From Methylophaga thiooxydans DMS010 (GTDB taxonomy: Bacteria; Pseudomonadota; Gammaproteobacteria; Nitrosococcales; Methylophagaceae): 64,000 bases of DNA. The notes below the pieces were generated by a model. The model was not told the origin of the DNA, did not search any database, and saw nothing but the letters and a program-made list of their open reading frames with translations. Numbering within the stretch: the stretch's first letter is position 1; every line of letters starts with the position of its first letter. The DNA is taken from NCBI RefSeq assembly GCF_000156355.1, contig NZ_GG657899.1, positions 299,910-363,909 of the forward strand, read 5' to 3'. The translations under genes were made by a program, and so were the position numbers. Shown here piece by piece: positions 7,987 to 18,053 of the stretch.

Positions 7987-9614
7987 GTCGTTAAGGTAAT
8001 TTGTCCCAAGGTTTCTGTCAGTTTGAGATTTTCCCGATAATCAACCGGGCAATCGATTACTGTCACCGTATCGCGCTGTAATGCTTCTTGCAAAATCGGC
8101 ATCAGTTGTTCAGTTTGTTCCACTCTGACACCCACAGCGCCAAAAGATTGCGCATATTGCACAAAATCTGGATTGGTAAATTCTACATGACTTTTACGAC
8201 CAAATTGATTTTGTTGTTTCCACTCAATCAAACCGTAACTGGCATCATTCCATATTAAAATCACGATAGCGATATTTAATCGCATCGCGGTTTCAATCTC
8301 TTGTGAGTTCATTAAAAAACCGGCATCACCGGTTACCGCAACTACTTTGCGCTCAGGGTGGGCAAGTTTGGCTGCAATCGCGCCGGGCAAGGCTATACCC
8401 ATGCTGGCAAAACCATTGGAAATAATGCAGGTGTTGGGGTATTCGCAACGGAACATACGAGACATCCACATTTTATGTGCACCGACATCACAGATCACAA
8501 TATCTTCCAAATCCATAGCGGTACGCAGATCCCAGATGATTTTCTGTGGTTTTACTGGGAATTCGGTGTCGTCGCGGTGCAGGTTCATTTCTGTGATAAG
8601 ACTGTCCCGCAGTACCCTTAGCGCTTTTCCTTCATGCGGTGTCGTCAGCGCGGCAATACGATTAAGGCTGTGACGGATATTACCAACCACTGCTAATACC
8701 ACACTGTAATGTGCATCAACTTCAGCATGACTGGTATCGACGTGAATAATAGTGCGGTCCCGTGATGGATGCCACAGGTAGGGATGGTATTCGACCATAT
8801 CGTAGCCAATGCAGATAATGACATCAGCATTAGCAAAGCCGCAGTTAGCGTAATCATTAGATTGTAAGCCGACACTACCTAATGCCATGGGATGACGAAA
8901 TGGAATGACGCCTTTCGCCATAAAGGTATTGGCAACCGGAATGCCTAGCTTTGCAGCAAACTCGCTTAATTCCTCACAGGCATTGGAGCGAATGACCCCA
9001 TTACCCGCTAAAATAATCGGATTTTTCGCATTGGAAATAATTTCAGCGGCACGTTCAATATGTTCTGCTGCCGGTTCCGGCGGGGTGGCGTGCTTAACAC
9101 GTAAAGGCGTGTCATCAACTTCCATCTCGGCAATGTTTTCAGGAAACTCAATAAAGCAGGCGCCGGTTTTTTCGGTCTGCGCGACCTTAAACGCTTTACG
9201 GATAATCTCAGGAATGACTTCAGGGCTAACAATACGTGTTGAGTATTTGGTAATCGGCAGAAACATCGCTTCCAGATCGAGCACTTGATGCGACTCTTTA
9301 TGCAGGCGATGGGTTGATGCTTGCCCAGCGATGGCGACTAGCGGCGCATGATCCATATTGGCATCTGCCACGCCAGTAATTAGATTGGTGGCACCGGGGC
9401 CTAGGGTCGCTAGACAAACGCCTGCACGGCCGGTAAGCCTGCCATAGACATCAGCCATGAAAGCGGCACCTTGTTCATGGCGGACGGTAATAAAGTCGAT
9501 GTTGGAGTCGAGCAGGGCATCCATGACATCCAGATTTTCCTCGCCCGGTATCCCGAAAATAAATTCGACGCCTTCATTTTCAAGCGATTTGATAAACAGT
9601 TCTGCAGCTTTCAT
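7983..9614 (-). CDS. Thiamine-diphosphate-dependent acetolactate synthase (catabolic AlsS-like)
   Basis: 543 residues with the three-domain fold of ThDP enzymes. The PYR domain has FGIPGEENLDVMDAL and the catalytic Glu in VRHEQGAAFMADVYGRLTGR. The ThDP-binding motif is GDAGFLMNSQEIETA...WND. The sequence around SYGLIEWKQ resembles the FAD-independent catabolic synthases more than biosynthetic IlvB/IlvI, and no small regulatory subunit gene is adjacent. The expected reaction is two pyruvate to 2-acetolactate plus CO2, but other 2-ketoacid decarboxylase activities cannot be excluded. It is followed in overlap by the TlpA-like gene. Confidence 0.8.
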   Translation of the reverse strand: MKAAELFIKSLENEGVEFIFGIPGEENLDVMDALLDSNIDFITVRHEQGAAFMADVYGRLTGRAGVCLATLGPGATNLITGVADANMDHAPLVAIAGQASTHRLHKESHQVLDLEAMFLPITKYSTRIVSPEVIPEIIRKAFKVAQTEKTGACFIEFPENIAEMEVDDTPLRVKHATPPEPAAEHIERAAEIISNAKNPIILAGNGVIRSNACEELSEFAAKLGIPVANTFMAKGVIPFRHPMALGSVGLQSNDYANCGFANADVIICIGYDMVEYHPYLWHPSRDRTIIHVDTSHAEVDAHYSVVLAVVGNIRHSLNRIAALTTPHEGKALRVLRDSLITEMNLHRDDTEFPVKPQKIIWDLRTAMDLEDIVICDVGAHKMWMSRMFRCEYPNTCIISNGFASMGIALPGAIAAKLAHPERKVVAVTGDAGFLMNSQEIETAMRLNIAIVILIWNDASYGLIEWKQQNQFGRKSHVEFTNPDFVQYAQSFGAVGVRVEQTEQLMPILQEALQRDTVTVIDCPVDYRENLKLTETLGQITLTT

Positions 9615-9668
9615 TCAGCGACTTCCTTTCTACCGTGATGGATGTTGCTGCCAAGCATAGCAGACATT

Positions 9669-9692
9669 AAAAAAGGGGCCGAAGCCCCTTTA
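9669..9692 (-). terminator. Rho-independent terminator after gatA
   Basis: On the minus strand GGGGC-TTCG-GCCCC forms a hairpin with a UUCG tetraloop followed by six T. It sits 15 bases beyond the gatA stop and before the acetolactate-synthase-like gene, so it ends the gatCA transcript. No gatB follows. Confidence 0.9.
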
Positions 9693-9702
9693 AATTTGTC
9701 GT

Positions 9703-11157
9703 TTATTTAAACGCGTCCGGCGTCTGTTTATGCCAGTCTGTTTGCTGCTGGTAGCGATGTGCCACATTGAGCAAACGTGCTTCATCGAAGTAATTGCCAA
9801 TGATTTGCAGACCCACCGGTAAGCCATCAACAAACCCAGCAGGAATGGACATGCCTGGTATACCCGCGAGGTTAGTATTGATGGTGTAAATATCTTCCAG
9901 ATACATCGCAACGGGATCATCAGTTTTTTCACCAAAACGGAATGCTGGTGTCGGCGCCGTTGGGCCCATGATGACGTCCACTTCTTTAAATGCTTGCTGG
10001 AAGTCATTACTAATCAGACGTCGGCATTGCTGCGCTTTCAGATAATAAGCATCGTAATACCCTGCCGAAAGGGCATAGGTACCAATCATGATGCGACGCT
10101 TCACTTCTTCACCAAAGCCTTCACCGCGTGAGCGGGTATAGAGATCCAGTAAGTCTTTAGGATCCTCAGCCCGATGACCAAAGCGCACCCCATCCATACG
10201 CGACAAGTTTGATGAACATTCTGCTGGCGCGACAACATAGTAAGTCGGAATCGCAAGGCCGGTGTTTGGCAGGGTAATTTCTTTCAGCTTCGCGCCCATC
10301 GATTCATAACTCTTGATGGCCGCCTCGACGGTTGCTGCGACTTTTGGGTCCAGGCCTTCGCCGAAGTATTCTTTTGGCAGACCAATCGTCAGTCCTTCCA
10401 ATGAGTCATTCAGGGTCGCGGTGTAATCAGGTACATCACGCTCAACGCTGGTTGAATCGCGTTTATCGAAGCCTGACATAACATTCATCAACCAGGCGGC
10501 ATCTTCTGCACTGTTAGCCATTGGACCCGCTTGATCAAGGCTCGATGCAAACGCAATCATGCCGTAGCGTGAAATACGACCGTAAGTCGGTTTCATACCG
10601 GTCAGATTACATAATGACGAGGGCTGACGAATTGAGCCACCAGTGTCAGTCCCTGTTGCGATAGGAGCCAGGCGTGCTGCCATTGCCGCTGCTGAACCAC
10701 CGGAAGAACCACCGGGAACGCGGTCGGTATCCCATGGGTTTTTGACTGCGCCGTAAAAGCTGGTTTCATTGGAAGAGCCCATCGCGAACTCATCCATATT
10801 GGTTTTACCCAAAGTCACCATGCCTGCCGCGTCAATTTTTTCCACAACCGTGGCGTCATAAGGCGCGACAAACTTATCCAGCATTTTGGAGCCACAACTT
10901 GTGCGGACACCTTTAGTGCAGAAAATATCTTTGTGGGCCAGCGGAATACCGGTCAATGTGCCAGCCGTTTTGTTTGCCAGCATTTTGTCCGCCACTTTGG
11001 CTTGTTCCAAAGCGCGATCGTCGGTAACGCTGATAAACGCATTCAGTGTTTTATTGTGTGTATTGATACGATCAAGGTAATGCTGGGTCAGTTCAACACT
11101 ACTGATTTCACCTGAATGCAGGGCTGTCGAGAGTTCTGGGAGTGATTTGTTATGCAT
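9703..11157 (-). CDS. gatA: Aspartyl/glutamyl-tRNA amidotransferase subunit A
   Basis: 484 residues, full length for GatA. The amidase-signature triad is visible as Lys76 (PLAHKDIF), Ser151 ([10 protein letters not shown]) and Ser175 ([13 protein letters not shown]), each displaced by three from the Staphylococcus enzyme. It releases ammonia from glutamine for amidation of misacylated Glu-tRNA(Gln) or Asp-tRNA(Asn) by GatB. It follows gatC after 20 bases. The gene order stops here: the terminator at 9669-9692 is followed by an unrelated gene, so gatB must be elsewhere. Confidence 0.96.
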   Translation of the reverse strand: MHNKSLPELSTALHSGEISSVELTQHYLDRINTHNKTLNAFISVTDDRALEQAKVADKMLANKTAGTLTGIPLAHKDIFCTKGVRTSCGSKMLDKFVAPYDATVVEKIDAAGMVTLGKTNMDEFAMGSSNETSFYGAVKNPWDTDRVPGGSSGGSAAAMAARLAPIATGTDTGGSIRQPSSLCNLTGMKPTYGRISRYGMIAFASSLDQAGPMANSAEDAAWLMNVMSGFDKRDSTSVERDVPDYTATLNDSLEGLTIGLPKEYFGEGLDPKVAATVEAAIKSYESMGAKLKEITLPNTGLAIPTYYVVAPAECSSNLSRMDGVRFGHRAEDPKDLLDLYTRSRGEGFGEEVKRRIMIGTYALSAGYYDAYYLKAQQCRRLISNDFQQAFKEVDVIMGPTAPTPAFRFGEKTDDPVAMYLEDIYTINTNLAGIPGMSIPAGFVDGLPVGLQIIGNYFDEARLLNVAHRYQQQTDWHKQTPDAFK

Positions 11158-11177
11158 GTGTTTGCCTGAGTTTCGAT

Positions 11178-11465
11178 TTATTCGATGACTTTAGGAACCA
11201 GATAGACACCGGCTTCAGTTTTTGGGGCAATCGCCTGAAATGCTTCACGCTGATCGACTTCATTTACGCTATCCGGACGTAACCGTTGATGCGCATCCAG
11301 TGGATGTGCCATAGGCAATATATCGTTGGTATCAACCGCACTCATTTGCTCAACCAGGTTGAGGATGTTGTTCAGGTCCCGTGCGTAGTGAGGGATGTCG
11401 TCTTCCTGTATCGACAGACGCGCTAGGTGCGCGATTTTTTCTACATCGTGTTTATCTAAACTCAT
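11178..11465 (-). CDS. gatC: Aspartyl/glutamyl-tRNA amidotransferase subunit C
   Basis: 95 residues beginning [19 protein letters not shown], the conserved GatC N-terminus. A TTG four codons upstream is possible, but the ATG at 11465 fits the family and has GGAA about eight bases before it. The central [16 protein letters not shown] and C-terminal [16 protein letters not shown] are typical. GatC stabilises the GatA-GatB complex. It is divergent from mreB, as in many gammaproteobacteria. Confidence 0.95.
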   Translation of the reverse strand: MSLDKHDVEKIAHLARLSIQEDDIPHYARDLNNILNLVEQMSAVDTNDILPMAHPLDAHQRLRPDSVNEVDQREAFQAIAPKTEAGVYLVPKVIE

Positions 11466-11549
11466 CGACAGTTCCAAATGTTAATTGCTTCAACAAAGCG
11501 TGAAGTTTAAATGATTACTTGCTTGCCCAACAGCCCAGAGCATTGCTAA

Positions 11550-12632
<1,083 letters not shown>

Positions 12633-12655
12633 GCACTGCTTGGTGTATTTATGGC

Positions 12656-12700
12656 AAGACCTTTGCGAGTGCCGGGCATTTGCGAAGGTCTTTTAGTTTT
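12656..12700 (+). terminator. Attenuator-like terminator between mreB and mreC
   Basis: AAGACCTT (12656-12663) pairs with AAGGTCTT (12685-12692), and four further inner pairs including wobbles extend it to about 12 bp. The sequence TTTTAGTTTT follows. The mreCD genes must be expressed, so this is best read as a partial terminator that makes MreB more abundant than MreCD. That behaviour is known for mre operons elsewhere and only inferred here. Confidence 0.65.
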
Positions 12701-12753
12701 GGACGCTAGTTATTAAACCGTTATTTGCAAACAATCCATCGTTAAACACACGC

Positions 12754-13629
12754 ATGATGCTGGCACTGCTTGCATCTTTAGTGCTGTTTTTCCTTGATTC
12801 AAGGTTGGATTATTTCAAACCTGTACGTTCTGTTTTGTCCACCGTGGTGTATCCGATTCAGGTGACGGCTTCTATGCCGACCAGCCTTGTCGATTGGATA
12901 GAAGATTTTTTCCAGGATCGTGAACAACTGCGAGAGAAAATGGCGGTATTGGAAGCCAGCAATATGTTGCAGAACATTCGTTTGCAAAAAATGCAGGCTC
13001 TGGAGCGTGAAAATATGCGCTTGCGAGAGTTGCTGGGCTCTTCATTTCGTTTGCAGGAGCGGGTACAAGTTGCCGAACTGTTAACGGTGGATCTGGATCC
13101 CTTTTCACAACAAGTAGTGATTGATAAAGGTAAAAATTACGGTGTTTATGTGGGTCAGCCGGTACTCGACGCTAAAGGTGTGATGGGGCAAGTAACTGAA
13201 ACCTCACCGTTATCAAGCCGAGTGGTGTTACTGACCGACCCGAGTCATAGCATTCCGATACAGATTAATCGTAACGGTCTACGTGCTGTTGTCACCGGGC
13301 GTGGTCTGGGTGAAAAACTACAAATGGATTTTCTACCGCATAATGCAGATATCAGGGTGGGCGATTTATTAGTCACATCTGGTTTAGGGGGACGTTTCCC
13401 GGTTGGCTATCCTGTTGGTGAAGTAATTGCCGTGGATTTCCCTCAAGGTAAAGCCTTTGCAGACATTAAAGTTGAGCCGGCGGCTAATTTAGCCACCAGT
13501 CGTGAGGTTATGTTGGTGTTGCCGGGTGAAAAAATTCAGGCAGAACCTGTCGCTATAGAAGAACCTGAAGCGTCGGAAAACGCTGTTGAAGAGCCACAAG
13601 AGGAGCAGGTTAATGGCGACAACAGCTGA
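12754..13629 (+). CDS. mreC: Rod shape-determining protein MreC
   Basis: 291 residues from the first ATG: a membrane helix (MMLALLASLVLFFLDSR), a coiled coil (about 50-85, EKMAVLEASNMLQNIRLQKM), the beta-barrel MreC domain (VDLDPFSQQVVIDKGKNYGV, TSGLGGRFPVGYPVGEV) and an acidic tail. The frame stays open upstream to a stop at 12694 and encodes KPLFANNPSLNTR, the conserved MreC N-terminus just before the helix. No ATG, GTG or TTG exists there, so a rare ATT start at 12712 is likely and the protein would then be 305 residues. It scaffolds the elongasome between MreB and PBP2/RodA. Confidence 0.95.
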   Translation: MMLALLASLVLFFLDSRLDYFKPVRSVLSTVVYPIQVTASMPTSLVDWIEDFFQDREQLREKMAVLEASNMLQNIRLQKMQALERENMRLRELLGSSFRLQERVQVAELLTVDLDPFSQQVVIDKGKNYGVYVGQPVLDAKGVMGQVTETSPLSSRVVLLTDPSHSIPIQINRNGLRAVVTGRGLGEKLQMDFLPHNADIRVGDLLVTSGLGGRFPVGYPVGEVIAVDFPQGKAFADIKVEPAANLATSREVMLVLPGEKIQAEPVAIEEPEASENAVEEPQEEQVNGDNS

Positions 13630-14092
13630 ATCTCGTAATGGTGTGGTCATCATACTGACCTTGATTGTAGCAATGCTGTTAATGCTGGTGCCACTGCCAG
13701 AGACAGCACGTTATTTTAGGCCTGAATGGGTTGTGCTGACCTTGGTATATTGGGCAATGGCACTACCACACCGAGTGAGTATTGGTGTGGGGTGGCTGGT
13801 CGGCTTATTGATGGATGTGACCATGGGCGGCACGCTTGGCATCATGGCGTTTAGCTATGCTTTTGCGGTGTATCTGATTGCCCGTTTTCATTTGCAATTA
13901 CGTCAATATCCCTTATGGCAGCAAGCACTCACGATTTTGTCGGTTGTGGTTGTGGTGCACCTGGTTTCAGTGGTGACATCTAAAAGCGAATCGACATGGC
14001 TAATCTGGATGCCTGTGTTAACGAGCACCTTATTATGGCCCGTGATGTTTGCCACCTTGCGTAAAATCAGACGAACCTTTCAAGTTAGTTAA
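13613..14092 (+). CDS. mreD: Rod shape-determining protein MreD
   Basis: 159 residues with about five membrane helices (VVIILTLIVAMLLMLVPLP, RPEWVVLTLVYWAMALPH, GVGWLVGLLMDVTMGGTLGI). The last is the conserved MreD motif around residues 50-75. The ATG at 13613 has AGGAG eight bases upstream and overlaps the end of mreC by 17 bases; an in-frame ATG nine codons earlier lies inside mreC without a site. It bridges MreC to the wall synthases. Confidence 0.95.
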   Translation: MATTAESRNGVVIILTLIVAMLLMLVPLPETARYFRPEWVVLTLVYWAMALPHRVSIGVGWLVGLLMDVTMGGTLGIMAFSYAFAVYLIARFHLQLRQYPLWQQALTILSVVVVVHLVSVVTSKSESTWLIWMPVLTSTLLWPVMFATLRKIRRTFQVS

Positions 14093-14096
14093 AACG

Positions 14097-15968
14097 ATGG
14101 CATCTCGCTTTACCTTAAAAGATCATTTCCGCGAAAGCCGTTTGATCAATGGCCGCCTAATTTTTGCAGCTGTTTTGTCAGTGCTGGTGTTTGCTGTGGT
14201 GATTGTCAGACTGGTCGTCTTGCAAGTCCTGGAATACGAACACTTTGATTCCTTATCCAACCGAAATCGTGTAGATATCGAGCCATTGCCACCCCAGCGT
14301 GGACTCATCTACGACCGCAACGGTGTGATACTGGCTGAAAATATTCCTACCTTCAGTTTAGAAATGGTGCCTGAGAAGGTGCCTGATATCGAACAGACTT
14401 TAAACGAGTTAAGCGATTTGTTGGCATTGACGGCAGACGATGTCAGTGAATTTCAGCAGCGCTTAAATCGACACCGCCGATTCCAGCAAGTGGTGATCCG
14501 TCAACGTTTAACGGAGCAGGAAGTGGCTCGATTTTCTGCTAACCGTCATCGCTTCCCCGGTGTCGATATTGAAGGGCGTCTGATCCGACATTATCCCCAA
14601 GGACATTTATTTGCTCACGCAGTCGGCTATGTTGGCCGTATCAATGAACGGGATATGCAGATCATTGATCAGCAAAATTACAAAGGGACGCTGCAGATCG
14701 GTAAAACCGGTGTTGAAAAAGAATACGAAGATGATTTACACGGTGACGTGGGATATCGACAAGTTGAAACAAATGTTCAAGGTCGAATTGTTCGCGAATT
14801 GATGTCAGTTGCCTCTCATTCAGGCGATGATCTTTTTCTGCATGTTGATATTAACCTGCAACGTGTTGCCTCAGAAGCATTAGGTGATTACAACGGCTCG
14901 GTTGTCGCCATGGACCCTCGTACTGGCGGGGTGTTGGCAATGGTAAGTAAACCAGACTTTGATCCGAATTCTTTTGTATCAGGGATCAGTACTAAAGAGT
15001 ACGGTACGTTAAGAGATTCGCCAGATCGGCCATTATTTGATCGTGCCTTGCGTGGCCATTATCCTCCGGGTTCAACCTTAAAGCCTTTTGTCGCGCTGGC
15101 GGGATTGGAGTTAGGGGTGGTGACAGAGCATTCGAAAACGTACTGTCCCGGTTGGTACACCTTGCCTGGCCACGATCATCGTTATCGTTGTTGGAAACAT
15201 TATGGTCATGGTCACGTTGATTTAAAAGATGCGGTCGCCCAGTCATGTGACGTCTATTTCTATGATCTGGCTCACGCGCTCGGTATTGATCGCATGCATC
15301 AATTTCTGGATTTATTTGGCTTTGGGCATCGAACAGGCGTTGATATACCGAGCGAAAGCAGAGGATTGTCTCCATCAAAAGAATGGAAACGCGGTAGTCG
15401 TAACCAGGCATGGTTTCCAGGTGAGACACTAATTTCTGGAATCGGTCAGGGCTTTAACCAGACCACACCGATACAATTAGCCCATGCCACATCGACTTTG
15501 GCAATGCGTGGTGTCACTACTGCGCCGCAAGTGGTTCGAGCTAGTCGAGCGGCGGGTGATGCTGACATGCAACTGCGAAATAGCAACAATGTGCACAGCC
15601 TACCAATGGAAAACAGTCAGCATTGGGAGGCAGTGATAGACTCAATGGTGGAAGTCATTCACGGTGCACGCGGTACTGCACGACACGTTGGTGAAGGCAT
15701 GCCATTCAAAATTGCAGGAAAAACAGGTACAGCGCAGGTATTTGGCATTGCCCAAGATGAAAAATATGATGCTGAGACCCTAGAACGCAAACTACATGAC
15801 CATGCTTTATTTATTGCCTTTGCGCCGGCTGACAAACCTGAGTTTGTTGTCGCAGTGGTTGTCGAAAACGGTGGTAGTGGCAGCAAAACGGCAGCGCCTA
15901 TTGCGCGCGAAATGATAAAACAACATTTTGGAATAATCGAAGAGATTGATGAGCAGCCTGATCAGTGA
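14097..15968 (+). CDS. mrdA: Peptidoglycan D,D-transpeptidase PBP2
   Basis: 623 residues starting MASRFTLKDHFRE. One membrane helix (about 21-43) is followed by the PBP dimer domain with the RGLIYDRNG motif. The transpeptidase domain has SxxK as Ser326-Lys329 (PPGSTLKPF), SCD at 383-385 in place of SxN, and AGKTGTAQV near 540. It cross-links lateral-wall glycan with RodA. It begins five bases after the mreD stop; a longer frame starting inside mreD at 14049 is rejected. The rodA gene overlaps its end by 20 bases. Confidence 0.97.
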   Translation: MASRFTLKDHFRESRLINGRLIFAAVLSVLVFAVVIVRLVVLQVLEYEHFDSLSNRNRVDIEPLPPQRGLIYDRNGVILAENIPTFSLEMVPEKVPDIEQTLNELSDLLALTADDVSEFQQRLNRHRRFQQVVIRQRLTEQEVARFSANRHRFPGVDIEGRLIRHYPQGHLFAHAVGYVGRINERDMQIIDQQNYKGTLQIGKTGVEKEYEDDLHGDVGYRQVETNVQGRIVRELMSVASHSGDDLFLHVDINLQRVASEALGDYNGSVVAMDPRTGGVLAMVSKPDFDPNSFVSGISTKEYGTLRDSPDRPLFDRALRGHYPPGSTLKPFVALAGLELGVVTEHSKTYCPGWYTLPGHDHRYRCWKHYGHGHVDLKDAVAQSCDVYFYDLAHALGIDRMHQFLDLFGFGHRTGVDIPSESRGLSPSKEWKRGSRNQAWFPGETLISGIGQGFNQTTPIQLAHATSTLAMRGVTTAPQVVRASRAAGDADMQLRNSNNVHSLPMENSQHWEAVIDSMVEVIHGARGTARHVGEGMPFKIAGKTGTAQVFGIAQDEKYDAETLERKLHDHALFIAFAPADKPEFVVAVVVENGGSGSKTAAPIAREMIKQHFGIIEEIDEQPDQ

Positions 15969-17079
15969 GAACAGACAAGCCAATTCGTGGCAATTGAGTC
16001 ATTTGCTGCAGCGCCTGCATATTGATGCGCCATTGATGATGGGGTTATTGTTGCTGTTAGGTATCGGTTTGATGATGCTCTATAGTGCGGGTGGACAAGA
16101 CATGGGGCTCATCGTCAGACAGCTTGTTCGAATGGGCATGGCGTTGATGGCGATGTTAATCGTTGCTCAAATCAACCCCGATCGTATGCGTGACAGTGCT
16201 TATTGGCTGTATGGGTTTGGTTTGGTGTTGTTGCTTGCCGTATTGTTTTTTGGTCATGAAGGGAAAGGCGCACAGCGTTGGTTAGATTTAGGTTTTTTCC
16301 GCTTTCAACCGTCTGAAATTATCAAGCTGGCTGTACCGATCCTTGTCGCTGCCTTTTTAGCCGAGCGTCCTTTGCCACCTTCGGCTTGGCGTTTAATCTT
16401 TGGACTGATGCTTATTGGTTTACCAGCATTTCTGATTGCCAAACAACCCGATTTAGGTACCGCTATTCTGATCGCCAGCTCCGGTTTAATTGTTTTGTTT
16501 CTATCCGGCATACGTTGGCGTATTATTCTCACCTTTTTAGGCACCTGTGCCGCCGCCGCCCCGGTGTTGTGGTATTTCATGCATGATTACCAGCGTCGTC
16601 GGGTACTGACTTTTTTAAACCCCGAAACTGACCCGCTGGGCGCGGGATACCACATTATTCAATCAAAGATAGCGATTGGTTCTGGCGGTACCTTCGGTCA
16701 AGGATGGTTGCAAGGCACACAATCGCACCTTGAGTTTTTGCCCGAGCGTTCCACCGACTTTATCTTCGCGGTAATTGCGGAAGAATTCGGCTTGGTAGGT
16801 GTTGCGTTACTACTTTTCCTGTTTCTTTTGATAGCGGGGAGAGGCTTATTTATTGCCGGTCAGGCGCAAAGTAGTTTTGCCCGCTTGTTAGCGGGAAGTA
16901 TTTCAATTACTTTCCTTGTCTATGTGTTCGTTAATGTTGGAATGGTAACCGGATTGTTACCAGTGGTTGGGGTGCCGTTACCCCTGATTAGCTATGGTGG
17001 TACCTCAATGGTGACCTTGCTAGCAGGCTTCGGTATTCTCATGTCTATTCATACTCACCGAAGGATGATGTCGCCGTGA
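15949..17079 (+). CDS. rodA: Peptidoglycan glycosyltransferase RodA
   Basis: 376 residues, SEDS family with about ten membrane helices. Signature regions are FGHEGKGAQRWLDLGFFRFQPSEIIKL, the AKQPDLGTAILI stretch carrying the catalytic Asp region, and the C-terminal GVPLPLISYGGTSM. It polymerises lipid II, working with PBP2. The ATG at 15949 lies inside the end of mrdA; a TTG one codon earlier is also possible. The stop overlaps the GTG of mltB as GTGA. Confidence 0.97.
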   Translation: MSSLISENRQANSWQLSHLLQRLHIDAPLMMGLLLLLGIGLMMLYSAGGQDMGLIVRQLVRMGMALMAMLIVAQINPDRMRDSAYWLYGFGLVLLLAVLFFGHEGKGAQRWLDLGFFRFQPSEIIKLAVPILVAAFLAERPLPPSAWRLIFGLMLIGLPAFLIAKQPDLGTAILIASSGLIVLFLSGIRWRIILTFLGTCAAAAPVLWYFMHDYQRRRVLTFLNPETDPLGAGYHIIQSKIAIGSGGTFGQGWLQGTQSHLEFLPERSTDFIFAVIAEEFGLVGVALLLFLFLLIAGRGLFIAGQAQSSFARLLAGSISITFLVYVFVNVGMVTGLLPVVGVPLPLISYGGTSMVTLLAGFGILMSIHTHRRMMSP

Positions 17080-18053
17080 AGCACATTTTACTCAGTATTA
17101 GCATTGTTTTTATGGTCGTTTTGCCGGTGCATGCAGACGCCGAATTACCTGAATTATCGGTATTTATCGATGAAATGGTGACAGAACACGGTTTTAATCG
17201 TGACGAGTTGGAAGCTGTTTTTGATGACGTTGAAGTGAAAGACAGCATTCTCAAAGCGATTTCACGTCCCGCTGAGAAAAGTAAGCCATGGTACGACTAC
17301 CGTAATATTTTTATCACCGAGTCCCGTATCAATGGTGGCGTAGCGTTTTGGCAAGAGCACAAAGAAGCATTGGCGCATGCCGAGGCGACTTATGGCGTCC
17401 CAGCTGAAATTATTGTTGCCATTTTAGGGGTGGAAACACGTTATGGCGGTAATGTTGGTGGCTATCGTGTTATTGATGCGTTATCAACCTTAGCGTTTCG
17501 TTACCCACCACGCAGCCCTTTTTTCCGTAGTGAGTTGGAACATTTCCTGATTCTAACGCGAGAAGAACAAATGTCGCAGTTAGAACCAGTGGGTTCATAT
17601 GCCGGAGCAATGGGCTTAGGGCAGTTTATGCCTAGCAGCTACAGAGCTTATGCCGTTGATTTTGATGGCGATGGCCGTCGTGATATCTGGACCAACCATA
17701 CTGATGCAATTGGCAGTATTGCCAATTATCTAAAAGTACATGGCTGGGTCCCTGGACAATCCATTGTGCACCGCACAGAAGTGAACAATGAACTGTCGGA
17801 AAAGATGCTCGATAATGCCTTGAAACCAAGCTATAGCAGAGAAGAGCTGGCAGTAGCAGGATTTAGCTTGGCGCAATTGCCAGCGGGTAATGATGTTCTA
17901 TCTATCGTCACGTTAACGCAACCAGAAGGGGAAGAATACTGGCTTGGTAGGCAGAATTTTTATGCTATTACCCGTTATAATCACAGTCGTATGTATGCCA
18001 TGGCTGTGACGCAGTTAGCGCAGGCGATTCGACAACAATTTGGTGAGTTGTAA
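17076..18053 (+). CDS. mltB: Lytic murein transglycosylase B
   Basis: 325 residues beginning with GTG inside the rodA stop (GTGA). A signal peptide (HILLSISIVFMVVLPVHADA) lacks a lipobox cysteine, so this MltB is a soluble periplasmic form rather than a lipoprotein as in E. coli. The catalytic Glu is residue 120 in AILGVETRYGGNVGGYRVI; AGAMGLGQFMPSSYRAYAVD and FDGDGRRDIWTNHTDAIGSI are the other family signatures. It cleaves glycan strands with 1,6-anhydro product. It is tightly coupled in the elongasome operon. Confidence 0.95.
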   Translation: MKHILLSISIVFMVVLPVHADAELPELSVFIDEMVTEHGFNRDELEAVFDDVEVKDSILKAISRPAEKSKPWYDYRNIFITESRINGGVAFWQEHKEALAHAEATYGVPAEIIVAILGVETRYGGNVGGYRVIDALSTLAFRYPPRSPFFRSELEHFLILTREEQMSQLEPVGSYAGAMGLGQFMPSSYRAYAVDFDGDGRRDIWTNHTDAIGSIANYLKVHGWVPGQSIVHRTEVNNELSEKMLDNALKPSYSREELAVAGFSLAQLPAGNDVLSIVTLTQPEGEEYWLGRQNFYAITRYNHSRMYAMAVTQLAQAIRQQFGEL

